Origin: Alistipes sp. | GTDB taxonomy: Bacteria > Bacteroidota > Bacteroidia > Bacteroidales > Rikenellaceae | Reading direction: 5' to 3' | Assembly (NCBI GenBank): GCA_020026335.1 | Contig: JAHHQO010000005.1 | Location: 68,271-132,270 of the forward strand | DNA: 64,000 nucleotides | Shown here: one piece after another, positions 7,558 to 17,483 of the stretch | Layout of the letters: every line of letters starts with the position of its first letter | Numbering within the stretch: position 1 is the stretch's first letter | Translations under genes and position numbers: made by a program | The notes under the pieces: model-generated | Databases searched by the model: none | What the model was told of the DNA's origin: nothing | The model's input: only the letters and a program-made list of their open reading frames with translations

Positions 7558-9558
7558 CTATCGCGTGAACACCTTGCCATCGGCGGTTCTCACCGTCAGA
7601 CACTTCCAGTGTGCCGGCATGACGGAAGGCACGCGTTCCAATCCCTTGTCCGAGATATTCAGACCTCCGAAACCGAAGATGACCGACTGCAACATACCAC
7701 CCGCACCCGTCATGAAGTAGGGATTCATGCTGGTGGCTGTCTCGGCAATCACACCGTAGGGTTCGCGGCGGTTGGGTTCATAACCGCGTTTGAAAGAGGC
7801 ATACGCCGCTTCGGCATCGCCCAGACGGGCATACTGCACCGCGAAGACCGAATGGCTCATGGCAGGGCCGTTCTTGGGGTCGATACGGTCGGCATAGTAC
7901 GCCATATCGCGGCGCAACGACTCGGCATCGGTCACCACGCCCAAGGGATAGCCCAGGAGGTTGGCATCCGCCTGCTTAATCATCTCGCCCTCATAGGTGG
8001 AGTGTTCGCGTGTGGTACCGTCCTCGAAGCGGAGGATACGGATATTGGCGGCAATATCGCTCCACAGGGGGTCGGGAGTTTCGCGACAGATGCGTGCGGC
8101 ACGCGTGGCGGCCTCGAGGGCACGTTTCACGGCTCCGTTGGTGAAGGCGTTGTCGGTCACACCCGTGGCGTACTCGTTCGCACCCACCACATTCACCACC
8201 GAATAGCTGCCGTCATCGTTCTTCGTCACGCGGTCACACCAGAAACGGGCGCACTCGCGAATGAGGGGATAGCCCGACGACTGCAACCACTGCGTATCAC
8301 GTGTCACACGGTAGTAGTTCCAAGCCGCAATGGCAATGTCAGCCGTGATATGGTGCTCCAGCGTTCCGCACACGGCAAATGTGGGGGTCGATTCCTCACC
8401 CCACAAATCGCTCTCCCACGGGAACATCGCACCGCGGTAGCCGAAGGTCATCGCCTTGTGGCGTGCAGCCTCCAGACGGTCGAGACGGTAGTTCAGCATC
8501 TCGCGAGCCAGCTCGGGGTGGAGTGCCAGCAGGGGCGGGAACATCCATATCTCGGCGTCCCAAAATACGTGTCCGTTATAGCCCGTAGAGGAGAGTCCCA
8601 TGGGGGCGATGCTCTGACGGCTACCCTCCAAAATCGAGGAGTAGAGGTTGAAAAGAGCGAAGCGCACATCGCGTTGTGCCTTGTCGTCGCCCTCAATCTC
8701 GATGTCACCCTGCCAGAGTCTGTCCCATGCCTTTTCGTGGGCGGCGACCACGGCATCGTGACCGTGGTGTGCCACATAGACCACCTGACGCTCACTCTCC
8801 GTCCACGGGTCGGAGAAGGTCGAAGTTGTCGTCACGGCACCTGCCACCGAGAAACGCAGGGTCTCACCACGCTTCAGATGGGTGGTGAGGAAGCCGGCAC
8901 TGTAATACTCCGTCTTCTCGTCACAGAGGAAGATGGATGAAGCCACCACCTTGTCGCGACCATCGTTATACGAAGCCCATGTGCGGTTGATGCGTCGCCA
9001 TGCGTAGTCGCACCACAGGTGGCGTTCGTCACGCTCCACCTCCGACAGTCCGTCGGGCACGGTGTGGTAGTTCTTCGCCGTGAGCAGAATATCCTCGTGC
9101 GCCGTGACCTCCACATCGGCCAGCAGCACGTTGGGAAGGTTGCGCAGGGCGCGGAAACGACAGACGACATCGGCTTTGTCCGTGCTGACGGAGGTCGAAT
9201 GCACGGCACGGCGCATATCCACCTCCTGATGCCACTCCGTGGTCTTCATGTTGCCCAGCTCGTCACCATCGATGGCCAGCAGGATACCCATGGGATTGAT
9301 TCCCGTGAGGATAGAGCTGACCTGTCGGGGATTGCCACGGCGGAAAGCCGACTTGAGAATCACCTGTCGGAAATCGAAGGGGTCGTGACCGACCAAAATT
9401 CCTGTTTCACCGTTAGCCATACATACGGGGACATACTCTCCGCCCACACTGTCGGCCGAGAGTACCCACCCCTCATGATGAAAAGGTGTCTCCGCAGCAA
9501 AGAGCGGAGACACCCATATCATAACGATGAACAACCAACTCAAAGTCAATTGTCTCAT
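7558..9558 (-). CDS. Exported GH65-family glycosidase
   Basis: A 666-residue protein with a signal peptide ending near Ala21-Ala22 and no lipid cysteine, hence periplasmic. The (alpha/alpha)6-barrel region shows GH65 marks: GHVFWDAEIWMFPPLL (~329-344), FGYRGAMFPWESDLWG (~372-387), GANEYATGVTDN (~459-470) and a C-terminal GVIAETATSMNPYFMTGAGGMLQ stretch. Most characterised bacterial GH65 enzymes are cytosolic phosphorylases of trehalose, kojibiose, maltose or nigerose. An exported member is more likely a hydrolase, like the human glucosylgalactosyl-hydroxylysine glucosidase of this family, because the periplasm offers little use for a sugar phosphate. Its place at the 3' end of a mannosidase operon suggests removal of alpha-linked glucose from a host glycan. 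The linkage is not determined. Confidence 0.8.
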   Translation of the reverse strand: MRQLTLSWLFIVMIWVSPLFAAETPFHHEGWVLSADSVGGEYVPVCMANGETGILVGHDPFDFRQVILKSAFRRGNPRQVSSILTGINPMGILLAIDGDELGNMKTTEWHQEVDMRRAVHSTSVSTDKADVVCRFRALRNLPNVLLADVEVTAHEDILLTAKNYHTVPDGLSEVERDERHLWCDYAWRRINRTWASYNDGRDKVVASSIFLCDEKTEYYSAGFLTTHLKRGETLRFSVAGAVTTTSTFSDPWTESERQVVYVAHHGHDAVVAAHEKAWDRLWQGDIEIEGDDKAQRDVRFALFNLYSSILEGSRQSIAPMGLSSTGYNGHVFWDAEIWMFPPLLALHPELAREMLNYRLDRLEAARHKAMTFGYRGAMFPWESDLWGEESTPTFAVCGTLEHHITADIAIAAWNYYRVTRDTQWLQSSGYPLIRECARFWCDRVTKNDDGSYSVVNVVGANEYATGVTDNAFTNGAVKRALEAATRAARICRETPDPLWSDIAANIRILRFEDGTTREHSTYEGEMIKQADANLLGYPLGVVTDAESLRRDMAYYADRIDPKNGPAMSHSVFAVQYARLGDAEAAYASFKRGYEPNRREPYGVIAETATSMNPYFMTGAGGMLQSVIFGFGGLNISDKGLERVPSVMPAHWKCLTVRTADGKVFTR

Positions 9559-9572
9559 GGTATCATCGTGTT

Positions 9573-11582
9573 TTAATCTTCAACCGGCATGAAGCTGACA
9601 GCGGCACCGCCCTTGGCAGCCATCACCACATCGAGGGTGTCGGCAGCAGAGACTCTGCGCTTCTCGATAATATAGGCCTCGGGGTCGTCCTTCGAGGTGT
9701 CGTCACCATAGATGACAGCCTCGTAGGTCTTGCCCTCCGCGAGGAAGTCGAGGGGCAGAGAGAGGGTGCGAGCCTCATGGTTGGTACCGGCACCGAGGTA
9801 GAAGTTCTCGCCTGCACGGCGCACCACGGCGATGTACTCGCCAATCTCACCGGCTACGGCCTTCGACCAGTCGCAATCGGCATCGAAGTCACGGAAGAAC
9901 TGGAAGGCAGGGTGACCCTCGTAGTTCTCGATGAGGTCGGCAGCCATTTGCAGGGGCGAATAGATAATCACCCAGTTGGCAATCTGACGCGCCAGAGTGG
10001 TCTTGATGCAGCAGTGGGTGTTGTCACCGTTCCACATCAGACGTCCCTTGTCGGCACGAGCACGCGAGTAGTCGATGTCGAAGATACCGGGAGTGTAGTC
10101 CATGGGACCGCCCAGCAGACGCACATAGGGCAAAATGCAGAGATAGTCGGCACTGTTACCCTCCGACCATGCGTTCCACTCCATACCGCGAGCACCCTCA
10201 CGGGTCATCATGTTGGGCCATGTACGGCGGATACCCGTCTCCTTGATGGGCTCGTGGGCATCAATCATCAACTGATGCTTGGCTGCCGTCTCCACCACCT
10301 TCTGATAGTGCTTCACACCATACTGCGAATGATGGAGGTAGCCGCCCTTGAAACCACCGGCATAACCGGTCTTGAGGGTATGAACACCCCATGATGCGTA
10401 GGTAGCCATCGCTTCGTCCATCAGCGACTCATATTCGGGAATGTTACCGCCCGTCTCGTTGTGCATCCACAACTCCACGCCCTTCTCACGGGCATACTTG
10501 GCGATACGCTCCACATCGAAATCATCGTAGGCGTGGGTATAGTCGAACGACTGCGAGCCGCCCCAGTTCTCCCAACCGCGGTTCCAGCCCTCGAACAGCA
10601 CGCCCTGAATATTATTCGCGGCGGCGAAGTCGATGTGACGGAGGGCATTCTCGGTGGTTGCACCGTGACGCTTGCCCATCACCCAGGTCTGTGTGCCGAG
10701 GTGCATACCCCACCACACGCCCACATACTTTTGGGGCTTAATCCAACCGGTGTCGGCAATCTTCGAAGGCTCATTGAGATTGAGAATCAGTGACGAGTTA
10801 ATCAAATCGACAGCCTTGTCGCCCAGCTGCATGGTACGCCATGCGGTGCGGAACGAGGGAGCCACATAAGCCTTCTTGGTGTCGGGCAGGGGTGCCAAAT
10901 CCGATTTCAGCACACCGCGGTCATCGCGGCGCAGCACCATCTCGGGGAAGTCGTAGAGGGCTGCCTCGTGGATAGAACCGAAAACGCCGCTCTCGGTGCG
11001 GAAAGTAAAGGGAGTATTGGCATCTGCCACCTCCGCAACGGGAAGCTCGCGATACTGCAACTCATAGGTCTCGAAGCTGCCGGGAATCGACCACGAAGTG
11101 CCGTTCTCCGCCAGACGGAACTCGGTCATCTCATCGGTGATGGTCACCTGCTCGGCCTTCGAACCGCACTCATACTCGTAACGGAAACCATAGCCGTCAT
11201 CGAAAGCACGGAAACGCAGTGCCAGCTGCACATCGTTCTGACCTTTGAGGTGGACGACCATCTCGTTGTGGTGGTCGGTCATCTCCTTATTCTCGCCCCA
11301 GGGCTGTGTCCACTTCTCCGACTTGGAGTTGTACTCCACACTGCTGACCTCAAATCCCGAATTGAGGTTACACTCCTCGGCCACAAGACCCAGGCGCGAC
11401 TCCTCCATCAGCGGTTTGCCGTCACGCTCGACAGCATAACTCAACTCACCCGCCTCGGAAATCGAGAAATCAATCTTCGTACGACCGTCGGGCGAGGAGA
11501 CCGAACGGTTGTCACCACATGCTATAAAAAGCATAGAGCAACCCAGAAGGGTTGCAATATGCATAAAGGTGTTTCTATTCAT
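9573..11582 (-). CDS. GH97 alpha-glucosidase lipoprotein, SusB-like inverting type
   Basis: A 669-residue GH97 enzyme. The N-terminus has a signal peptide and lipobox-like FIAC (Cys22). The N-terminal beta domain runs to ~270, the catalytic barrel follows from ~285, and a C-terminal beta domain comes last. Recognisable sites are HNETGG (Glu376), DAHEPIKETGIRRTWPN (Glu444) and GGPMDYTPGIFDIDY. The segment that carries the nucleophile Asp in the retaining alpha-galactosidase branch (VKxDF) reads LKTGY (403-407) here, as in SusB-type inverting alpha-glucosidases, so glucose is the predicted sugar. The gene lies 14 bp before the GH65 gene and 26 bp after a GH92 gene in the same operon. Two alpha-glucosidase-type enzymes in a mannosidase operon suggest glucose-capped high-mannose glycans as substrates. 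Confidence 0.88.
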   Translation of the reverse strand: MNRNTFMHIATLLGCSMLFIACGDNRSVSSPDGRTKIDFSISEAGELSYAVERDGKPLMEESRLGLVAEECNLNSGFEVSSVEYNSKSEKWTQPWGENKEMTDHHNEMVVHLKGQNDVQLALRFRAFDDGYGFRYEYECGSKAEQVTITDEMTEFRLAENGTSWSIPGSFETYELQYRELPVAEVADANTPFTFRTESGVFGSIHEAALYDFPEMVLRRDDRGVLKSDLAPLPDTKKAYVAPSFRTAWRTMQLGDKAVDLINSSLILNLNEPSKIADTGWIKPQKYVGVWWGMHLGTQTWVMGKRHGATTENALRHIDFAAANNIQGVLFEGWNRGWENWGGSQSFDYTHAYDDFDVERIAKYAREKGVELWMHNETGGNIPEYESLMDEAMATYASWGVHTLKTGYAGGFKGGYLHHSQYGVKHYQKVVETAAKHQLMIDAHEPIKETGIRRTWPNMMTREGARGMEWNAWSEGNSADYLCILPYVRLLGGPMDYTPGIFDIDYSRARADKGRLMWNGDNTHCCIKTTLARQIANWVIIYSPLQMAADLIENYEGHPAFQFFRDFDADCDWSKAVAGEIGEYIAVVRRAGENFYLGAGTNHEARTLSLPLDFLAEGKTYEAVIYGDDTSKDDPEAYIIEKRRVSAADTLDVVMAAKGGAAVSFMPVED

Positions 11583-11608
11583 TGGGATAATAGAGTTTTA
11601 GGTTCCAT

Positions 11609-13894
11609 TTATCGGGTCTCCAGACCGCGAGAGGTGTTGGGCTCGGCCTGCATCTCGAAATCGAGTGCCGCACCCTTCATCAGCTCGGAGTGGAGAATGA
11701 CATTCTTGTCGTGGCTCTGACCGTTGAACTTCAGAGCACCCACATAGCGGTTCTCATCGGAGTTCTGGGGAGCCGAAATCTCGATGCTCTCGCCATTCTC
11801 CAGATGGATGGTCGCCTTGCGGAACAGGGGCGAACCCAGCGCGTACTCGTCCGAAGCGGGACATACGGGATAGAAGCCCAACGACGAGAAGACATACCAT
11901 GCCGAAGTCTGACCGTTGTCCTCGTCACCGCAATAACCATCGGGTTTTGCAGAATAGAGACGCTTCATCACCTCACGAGTCCACCACTGTGCCTTCCAGG
12001 GCTGACCGCAGTAGTCGTAGAGGTAGATGACGTGCTGTGCAGGCTGGTTACCGTGAGCATAGTTACCCATGTTGGCTACCTGCATCTCGACAATCTCGTG
12101 GATGCGGAAACCGTAGTAGCTGTCATCGTAGATGGGAGGAGCAACGAATACGGAGTCGAGCATACGCGAGAACGACTCACGACCGCCCATCAGCTCTGCC
12201 AAGCCCTCGGGTGAGTGGAATACCGACCACGAGTAGTGCCATGAGTTACCCTCGGTGAAGACACCACCCCACTTGTAGGGGCTGAAGTTCTTCTCGAAAG
12301 TGCCGTCCTCATTGCGACCGCGCATCAGCAGGCTCTCCTTGTCGAAGAGGTTCTTGTAGTTCTCCGAAGCCTTCAAAAGGGCTGCAGCGTCCTCGGTCTT
12401 GCCCATCTTCTCGGCTACCTGTGCAATGCACCAGTCATCGTAGGCATACTCCAAAGTGCGGGCTGCACTCTCGTTGATACCCACATTCATGGGAACATAG
12501 CCCAGTGTGTTGTAATACTCGTGACCCAGACGACCTGTCGAGCTGACCTCGGGGTGAACCGCCGAACGGCCGTGCATCATCGCCTCGTAGAGCAGGTCGA
12601 TGTCCTCCTTGGGGGTTACGCCCTTGAGAATGGCATCGGAAACAATCGAAGCCGAGTTGTTACCCACCATGCAACCTCTGTGACCGGGCGATGCCCACTC
12701 GGGCAGGAAGCCGCTCTCACGGTAGGTATTTGCCAAAGCCGCCTGAATCTCGGTGTTCACCGAAGGATAAACCAGGTTCAAGAGGGGGAACAGGCAACGG
12801 AAAGTATCCCAGAAACCACTGTCGGTGTACATATAACCCTTCTCCACCTTACCGTTGTAGGGGCTGTAGTGTACGGTCTCGCCATTGGCGTCCACCTCGT
12901 AGAACTTACGGGGGAAGAGCGTCGAACGATAGAGGCACGAATAGAAGGTGCGCAGCTCGTCAAGCGATGCGCCCTCCACCTCGATACGACCGAGAACCTC
13001 GTCCCAACGCTCCTGTGCGGCAGACTTCACGGCATCGAAACCGCGACCCTCCACCTCCTTGAGGTTTTGGAATGCCTGCTCCTCGGAGATGAACGATGAA
13101 GCGATTTCCACCTCGACCTTCTCACCGCGAGTGGTCGAGAAGTGTACCTTCATCATGGCGTGGTCGCCCTCCACCTGCTTGCCGCCTTCGGGGTAGAGCA
13201 TCTTAGAGCCGGCCTTGAAGCCCTTGAGTGAGGAGGTCATCTCCACAGCCTTGAAGGGACGCGAGAAGCGTACCACAAACCAGTTCTTGAAGTTTTCGGG
13301 AACACCGCCGCTGTTGCGGGTGGTGTAGCCCACCACCGTGCGCTGATCCACCAACTTCAACATCGAACCGCGGTCGAAAGCATCAATCACCACGCCCGAC
13401 TCCTTCGAATCGGGGAAAGTGAAACGCATGACGGCAGCACGCTCGGTGGGAGTCATCTCCGCAAAGATGTCGTGGTCGGCAAAATAGACCGAATAGACAT
13501 AGGGGCGCGCCTCCTCCGACTGGTGAGAGAACCAGCTCTGGCGGCTCTCCTCATCGAAGCAATTGACACCGCGCACGGGCATGATGGAGAACTGACCGTA
13601 GTCGTTAATCCAAGGCGAGGGCTGGTGGGTCTGCTTCAGACCACGGATGGTGTGTGACGCATAGGTATAAGCCCATCCGTCGCCCATCTTGCCGGTCTGG
13701 GGTGTCCAGAAGTTCATACCCCAGGGCAGAGCCACTGCCGGATAGGTGTTACCTGTCGAAAGATTATAATCGGACTGTGTACCCACCAACGTGGTCACAT
13801 ACTCCGAAGGGCGCACATCGCTTTTATTGGCGCATTCCGAAGAGCAGCAGCCGACCATGAGCAATGCGGTCAAAGAAATTACGAATCCTTTCAT
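11609..13894 (-). CDS. GH92 alpha-mannosidase lipoprotein, HQPSPWINDYG type
   Basis: A 761-residue GH92 enzyme with a lipobox (MVGC, Cys16). Family marks include VGTQSDYNLSTGNTYPAVALPWGMNFW near the N-terminus, the EGNSWHYSW segment with the expected general acid Glu, GNQPAQHVIYLY, and GDEDNGQTSAWY with the Asp pair that activates water. GH92 enzymes are Ca2+-dependent inverting exo-alpha-mannosidases. The HQPSPWINDYG motif near residue 90 replaces the HTHLSGTG seen in the neighbouring GH92-GH125 protein, so its linkage specificity probably differs; I cannot assign which linkage. It is probably cotranscribed, 14 bp after the GH92-GH125 gene. Confidence 0.92.
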   Translation of the reverse strand: MKGFVISLTALLMVGCCSSECANKSDVRPSEYVTTLVGTQSDYNLSTGNTYPAVALPWGMNFWTPQTGKMGDGWAYTYASHTIRGLKQTHQPSPWINDYGQFSIMPVRGVNCFDEESRQSWFSHQSEEARPYVYSVYFADHDIFAEMTPTERAAVMRFTFPDSKESGVVIDAFDRGSMLKLVDQRTVVGYTTRNSGGVPENFKNWFVVRFSRPFKAVEMTSSLKGFKAGSKMLYPEGGKQVEGDHAMMKVHFSTTRGEKVEVEIASSFISEEQAFQNLKEVEGRGFDAVKSAAQERWDEVLGRIEVEGASLDELRTFYSCLYRSTLFPRKFYEVDANGETVHYSPYNGKVEKGYMYTDSGFWDTFRCLFPLLNLVYPSVNTEIQAALANTYRESGFLPEWASPGHRGCMVGNNSASIVSDAILKGVTPKEDIDLLYEAMMHGRSAVHPEVSSTGRLGHEYYNTLGYVPMNVGINESAARTLEYAYDDWCIAQVAEKMGKTEDAAALLKASENYKNLFDKESLLMRGRNEDGTFEKNFSPYKWGGVFTEGNSWHYSWSVFHSPEGLAELMGGRESFSRMLDSVFVAPPIYDDSYYGFRIHEIVEMQVANMGNYAHGNQPAQHVIYLYDYCGQPWKAQWWTREVMKRLYSAKPDGYCGDEDNGQTSAWYVFSSLGFYPVCPASDEYALGSPLFRKATIHLENGESIEISAPQNSDENRYVGALKFNGQSHDKNVILHSELMKGAALDFEMQAEPNTSRGLETR

Positions 13895-13908
13895 TCAATG
13901 TGAAATGT

Positions 13909-16900
13909 TTAATTGATACTGTTCAAAAGTTCCACCTTACCCTCGTTCACGAGTTTGAGAATCAACTCGCCAAAGAGCGTATTCTGCCATGCGAACCACT
14001 CGCGGGTGAAGTTGTGGGCATCGTGACGCGAGAACGACTCGTGGATAAATCCGCGACCGGCATCGGTAATCATCAGCTGCACGATGCAGTCACGAATCTC
14101 GGCATCGTCCTGCGAGGTGAAGGCCTTCATCATGATGCTCATCGGCCAAATCATCTCCACACCGATGTGCGGGCCGCCGATACCCTCACCGGCTGCGCCT
14201 CTCCAGAAGTAGGGATTGGCTTCGCTCCACACAAATTTGCGGGTGTTCTGATAAATCGGGTCATTGACATCGACATCACCCAGATATGCCATTGCCAGAA
14301 GGCTCGGCACATTGGCATCGTCCATGAGCTGGCGAGAGCCGAAACCATCGACCTCGTAAGCATAGATTTTGCCATAGGTGGGATGCTCGACGACGGCATA
14401 GTTGCGCAGAGCCTCCTCCACCTCGTCGGCCAGGGCACGGCACTCGTCGGCCATCGCCTTTTCGTCATTCACCGTCGAGAGAATCTCGGCAGCCTTTCTC
14501 AACGAAGTGACCGCCATGAAGTTGGCAGGAATGAGGAACTCGAAGGTGGTGGCATCGTCCGAGGGACGGAACGCCGAAGCGATGAGTCCCACGGGCTTCA
14601 CGGGATTACCGCGTCCCACATGACATTTGGTGTCGAGCTGACGGTCGGTCACACGCAGGAAGGTGTAATCGCCGGGGCCCTCTTTGCGCTGCTGCTCACG
14701 AAGTGTCGAGAGTATGGCGCGCATACCTGCCAACCAGTTTTGGTCGAAAACAGAACTGTCACCCGTGGTCTTCCAGTAGTGGTGAGCCAGACGGATGGGA
14801 TAGCAGTGAGAGTCAATCTCCCACTTACGCTCGAACACCCACGGATTTTGGGGCTGCGCGAGGTAGGGATAGTTCACATCCTCGCCGGCACCCGTAGCTC
14901 CGTCGTTGAAGGCATTGGCGTAAGGGTCAATCGAAATGAGTTTGAACTGACGATGGATAACGCCTGCAATCATCTTTTGCAGCGCGGCATCGTCCTTGCA
15001 AAACGACACATAGGGCCACACCTGTGCTCCCGAATCGCGGAGCCACATGGCCGGAATATCTCCTGTATAGACATAAGTGTCGGGGTTACCTTCCTCATCC
15101 TCGCGGTAGTGAACCGTGGTGTCGAGGGTATTGGGGAAGCAGTTGGCGAACATCCACTTCAAACGGGGGTTTGTAAGCAGACCGGTTACGCGAGCGATCT
15201 CCGCCTCTATCGCTCGCGACTTAAAAAGGCGCCGGCCCTCCTCGGGACGCTGGTCGAGGTACTGCTCCGGTTCGTCGGCGCAGTACCATGTCTTAGGCTC
15301 GTTACCCATCTCGAAGCGAAGCTCGCCGCCCGAAATGATGTCACTATGTGTGATATAGGGTTTGGTGTAGGGCTGACCATTGAGCCATACCTTCTGGATA
15401 TACTTGTTCTCCTTCGAGTTGTTGTCGGCAATGATGGTGAACACACCACCCTCGACCTTCATCTCTGCCTTGTCGAAGAGGGGCGTACCGAACCAGTAGC
15501 GACCACCGGCAGGCTCTACCTCATACATACCCAGCGAAGAGAGGACATACCAAGCCGACATCTGACCTACGTCCTCGTTACCCGAAAGACCGTCCTTCTC
15601 GGCGTGATAGAGTGTCGATAATACCTCGCGCACCTTGTCGGCAGTCTTCCAGGGCTGGCCCAGCATGGTGTAGAGGTAGAGGATATGGTGGCTGGGCTCG
15701 TTGCCGTGGGCATACTGACCGATAAGACCCGAAATATCGGGTGACGAATCACCGCCCTCAACCACTGACGATACCGAGAACAACTCGTCGAGCTTGGCGA
15801 GCATATTCTCTCTACCCGACTTGTTCTTATCAACCTGTGCGAAGCAATCCACGTAGCCCTTCACATCGTGGGGAACCAACCATGTGTACTGCCATGCGTT
15901 ACCCTCGCAGTAGTCGTCCTCGCGGTGAGTCGATGCAAAGGGATTGAAAGGTGTACGCCACTGCTTGTTGGCGAAGCGACCGCGAATGAAGCCCACCGAG
16001 GGGTCGAAGTAGTTGCGGTAGGAGTGGCTGCGCTCCTCGAAGTAGCGTGCGTCCTCCTCCTTGCCCATAGCCTTGGCAGCCTGTGCGGCAGCACCATCGG
16101 CCAAAGCGTATTCCATATCGTAGGCAATCGCCTCGTTGAACAAGTCGCAGGGAATGTAACCGTACTTCATGCGGAAGCCGTTACCGCGACCCTCGTTCAT
16201 GGCTGTTGCCTTGATAGCCTCGTAAGCCAACTCACGGTCGAAGCCCTTGATGCCCTTGACGATAGCATCGGCAACGATGGGAATGGCAGGATTACCGACC
16301 ATGCAGTCGGTCTCGTTACCCCACAAGTGCCATACCGGCAGACGCCCCTGCTCCTTGTAGATGTGGAGCATCGAGTTGATGATGTCGGGCATACGCTCCG
16401 AGTGGAGCAATGTCAGCATGGGCATCTTGGCGCGATAGGTATCCCACAACGAGAAGACGGTGTAGTTGGTGAAGTCGGCACCCTTATAGACCTGATGGTC
16501 GGCACCGCGATAGTCGCCGTTCACATCGGAGAAGGTCACGGGAGCAATCATGGTGTGGTACAGTGCGGTGTAGAAAATCTTACGCGCAGTCTCATCGGTA
16601 GTCGATACCTTCACACGCTTCAACTCCTCGTTCCATGCCTTGCCGGCAGCCGAGGCAGTCTCATCGAAGTTCCACTCTGCCAACTCGGTCGAGAGGTTCA
16701 GCTTGGCATTCTCCACGCTCACGGGCGAGAGAGCCACCTTCAGCATCACCTGCTCCTTGTCCGAAGTCTTGAACGACAGACGGGCATACATGTTGTTTTC
16801 ACCTGCCAGCTCGAATTTCTCGAAAGGCTTCGACAGCTCGGCAGCAAAGAAGACCACCTGGTCCTTTGCCCAACCTGTCGAGCGGCGGTAACCGGTAATC

Positions 16901-17481
16901 ATACGGTCGCCCTCCTGCTCCATGTGGGTCTCGGTAGCCTTGTCCCAGCAACCTCCGTTCTGAAGGTCGAAGACCAGAGCTGCGTCCTCGGCTGCGGGGA
17001 AGGTGTAGCGGTGGAAACCGACACGGTTGGTGGCGGTCATCTCCGCCTGAATACCGTAACGGGTCAGAGGCACGGCATAGTAACCGGGCTTCACGACCTC
17101 CTGCTTGCGGTCGGCATAGGACCACAGACCCGACTGGGGGTCTTTCTCCTCGCCACGCGCATAGGTTACTTCACCGATAACGGGCATGACGGTAACATCG
17201 AACAAATCGCCGATACCCGTACCGCTGAGGTGGGTGTGCGAGAAACCGATGACGGTCTCATCGCTCTCGTGGTAGCCCGAGCACCAATCCCAGGCAACGG
17301 GAATGCTGGTGGGGCCCAACTGCACCATACCGAAAGGCACGTTGGCACCCACGAATACGTGTCCGTGACCGCCTGTACCAATCTTCTGGTCAACATATTG
17401 TGTAAAATCCTCCTCCTGTACGGTCGCGGTACACGAAGCAAGTGCCACAGCCGCCAGGGAGATTATAGATTTAATCTTCAT
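13909..17481 (-). CDS. GH92-GH125 two-domain alpha-mannosidase lipoprotein
   Basis: A 1190-residue protein made of two mannosidase modules in one uninterrupted frame. After a lipobox (LASC, Cys17), residues ~28-745 are GH92: GTGGHGHVFVGANVPFGMVQ, HTHLSGTGIGDLFDV, CEGNAWQYTW, GNEPSHHILYLY and GNEDVGQMSAWYV. Residues ~760-1180 are GH125: GDIPAMWLRDSGAQVWPY, DGFGSRQLMDDANVPSLL, GEGIGGPHIG, IWPMSIMMKAF and TREWFAWQNTLFGEL. GH92 removes alpha-1,2/1,3-type mannose and GH125 is an exo-alpha-1,6-mannosidase, so one protein could carry out consecutive trimming steps on a high-mannose glycan. These families are usually separate proteins encoded close together. The gene is spaced 2 bp from the preceding GH92 stop. 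Confidence 0.92.
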   Translation of the reverse strand: MKIKSIISLAAVALASCTATVQEEDFTQYVDQKIGTGGHGHVFVGANVPFGMVQLGPTSIPVAWDWCSGYHESDETVIGFSHTHLSGTGIGDLFDVTVMPVIGEVTYARGEEKDPQSGLWSYADRKQEVVKPGYYAVPLTRYGIQAEMTATNRVGFHRYTFPAAEDAALVFDLQNGGCWDKATETHMEQEGDRMITGYRRSTGWAKDQVVFFAAELSKPFEKFELAGENNMYARLSFKTSDKEQVMLKVALSPVSVENAKLNLSTELAEWNFDETASAAGKAWNEELKRVKVSTTDETARKIFYTALYHTMIAPVTFSDVNGDYRGADHQVYKGADFTNYTVFSLWDTYRAKMPMLTLLHSERMPDIINSMLHIYKEQGRLPVWHLWGNETDCMVGNPAIPIVADAIVKGIKGFDRELAYEAIKATAMNEGRGNGFRMKYGYIPCDLFNEAIAYDMEYALADGAAAQAAKAMGKEEDARYFEERSHSYRNYFDPSVGFIRGRFANKQWRTPFNPFASTHREDDYCEGNAWQYTWLVPHDVKGYVDCFAQVDKNKSGRENMLAKLDELFSVSSVVEGGDSSPDISGLIGQYAHGNEPSHHILYLYTMLGQPWKTADKVREVLSTLYHAEKDGLSGNEDVGQMSAWYVLSSLGMYEVEPAGGRYWFGTPLFDKAEMKVEGGVFTIIADNNSKENKYIQKVWLNGQPYTKPYITHSDIISGGELRFEMGNEPKTWYCADEPEQYLDQRPEEGRRLFKSRAIEAEIARVTGLLTNPRLKWMFANCFPNTLDTTVHYREDEEGNPDTYVYTGDIPAMWLRDSGAQVWPYVSFCKDDAALQKMIAGVIHRQFKLISIDPYANAFNDGATGAGEDVNYPYLAQPQNPWVFERKWEIDSHCYPIRLAHHYWKTTGDSSVFDQNWLAGMRAILSTLREQQRKEGPGDYTFLRVTDRQLDTKCHVGRGNPVKPVGLIASAFRPSDDATTFEFLIPANFMAVTSLRKAAEILSTVNDEKAMADECRALADEVEEALRNYAVVEHPTYGKIYAYEVDGFGSRQLMDDANVPSLLAMAYLGDVDVNDPIYQNTRKFVWSEANPYFWRGAAGEGIGGPHIGVEMIWPMSIMMKAFTSQDDAEIRDCIVQLMITDAGRGFIHESFSRHDAHNFTREWFAWQNTLFGELILKLVNEGKVELLNSIN

Positions 17482-17483
17482 GA

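Noticed and set aside
13864..15621. A 585-codon plus-strand frame antisense to the GH92-GH125 gene
   Set aside because: Same cause: an antisense shadow of a strongly supported coding gene, low-complexity composition, no domain.
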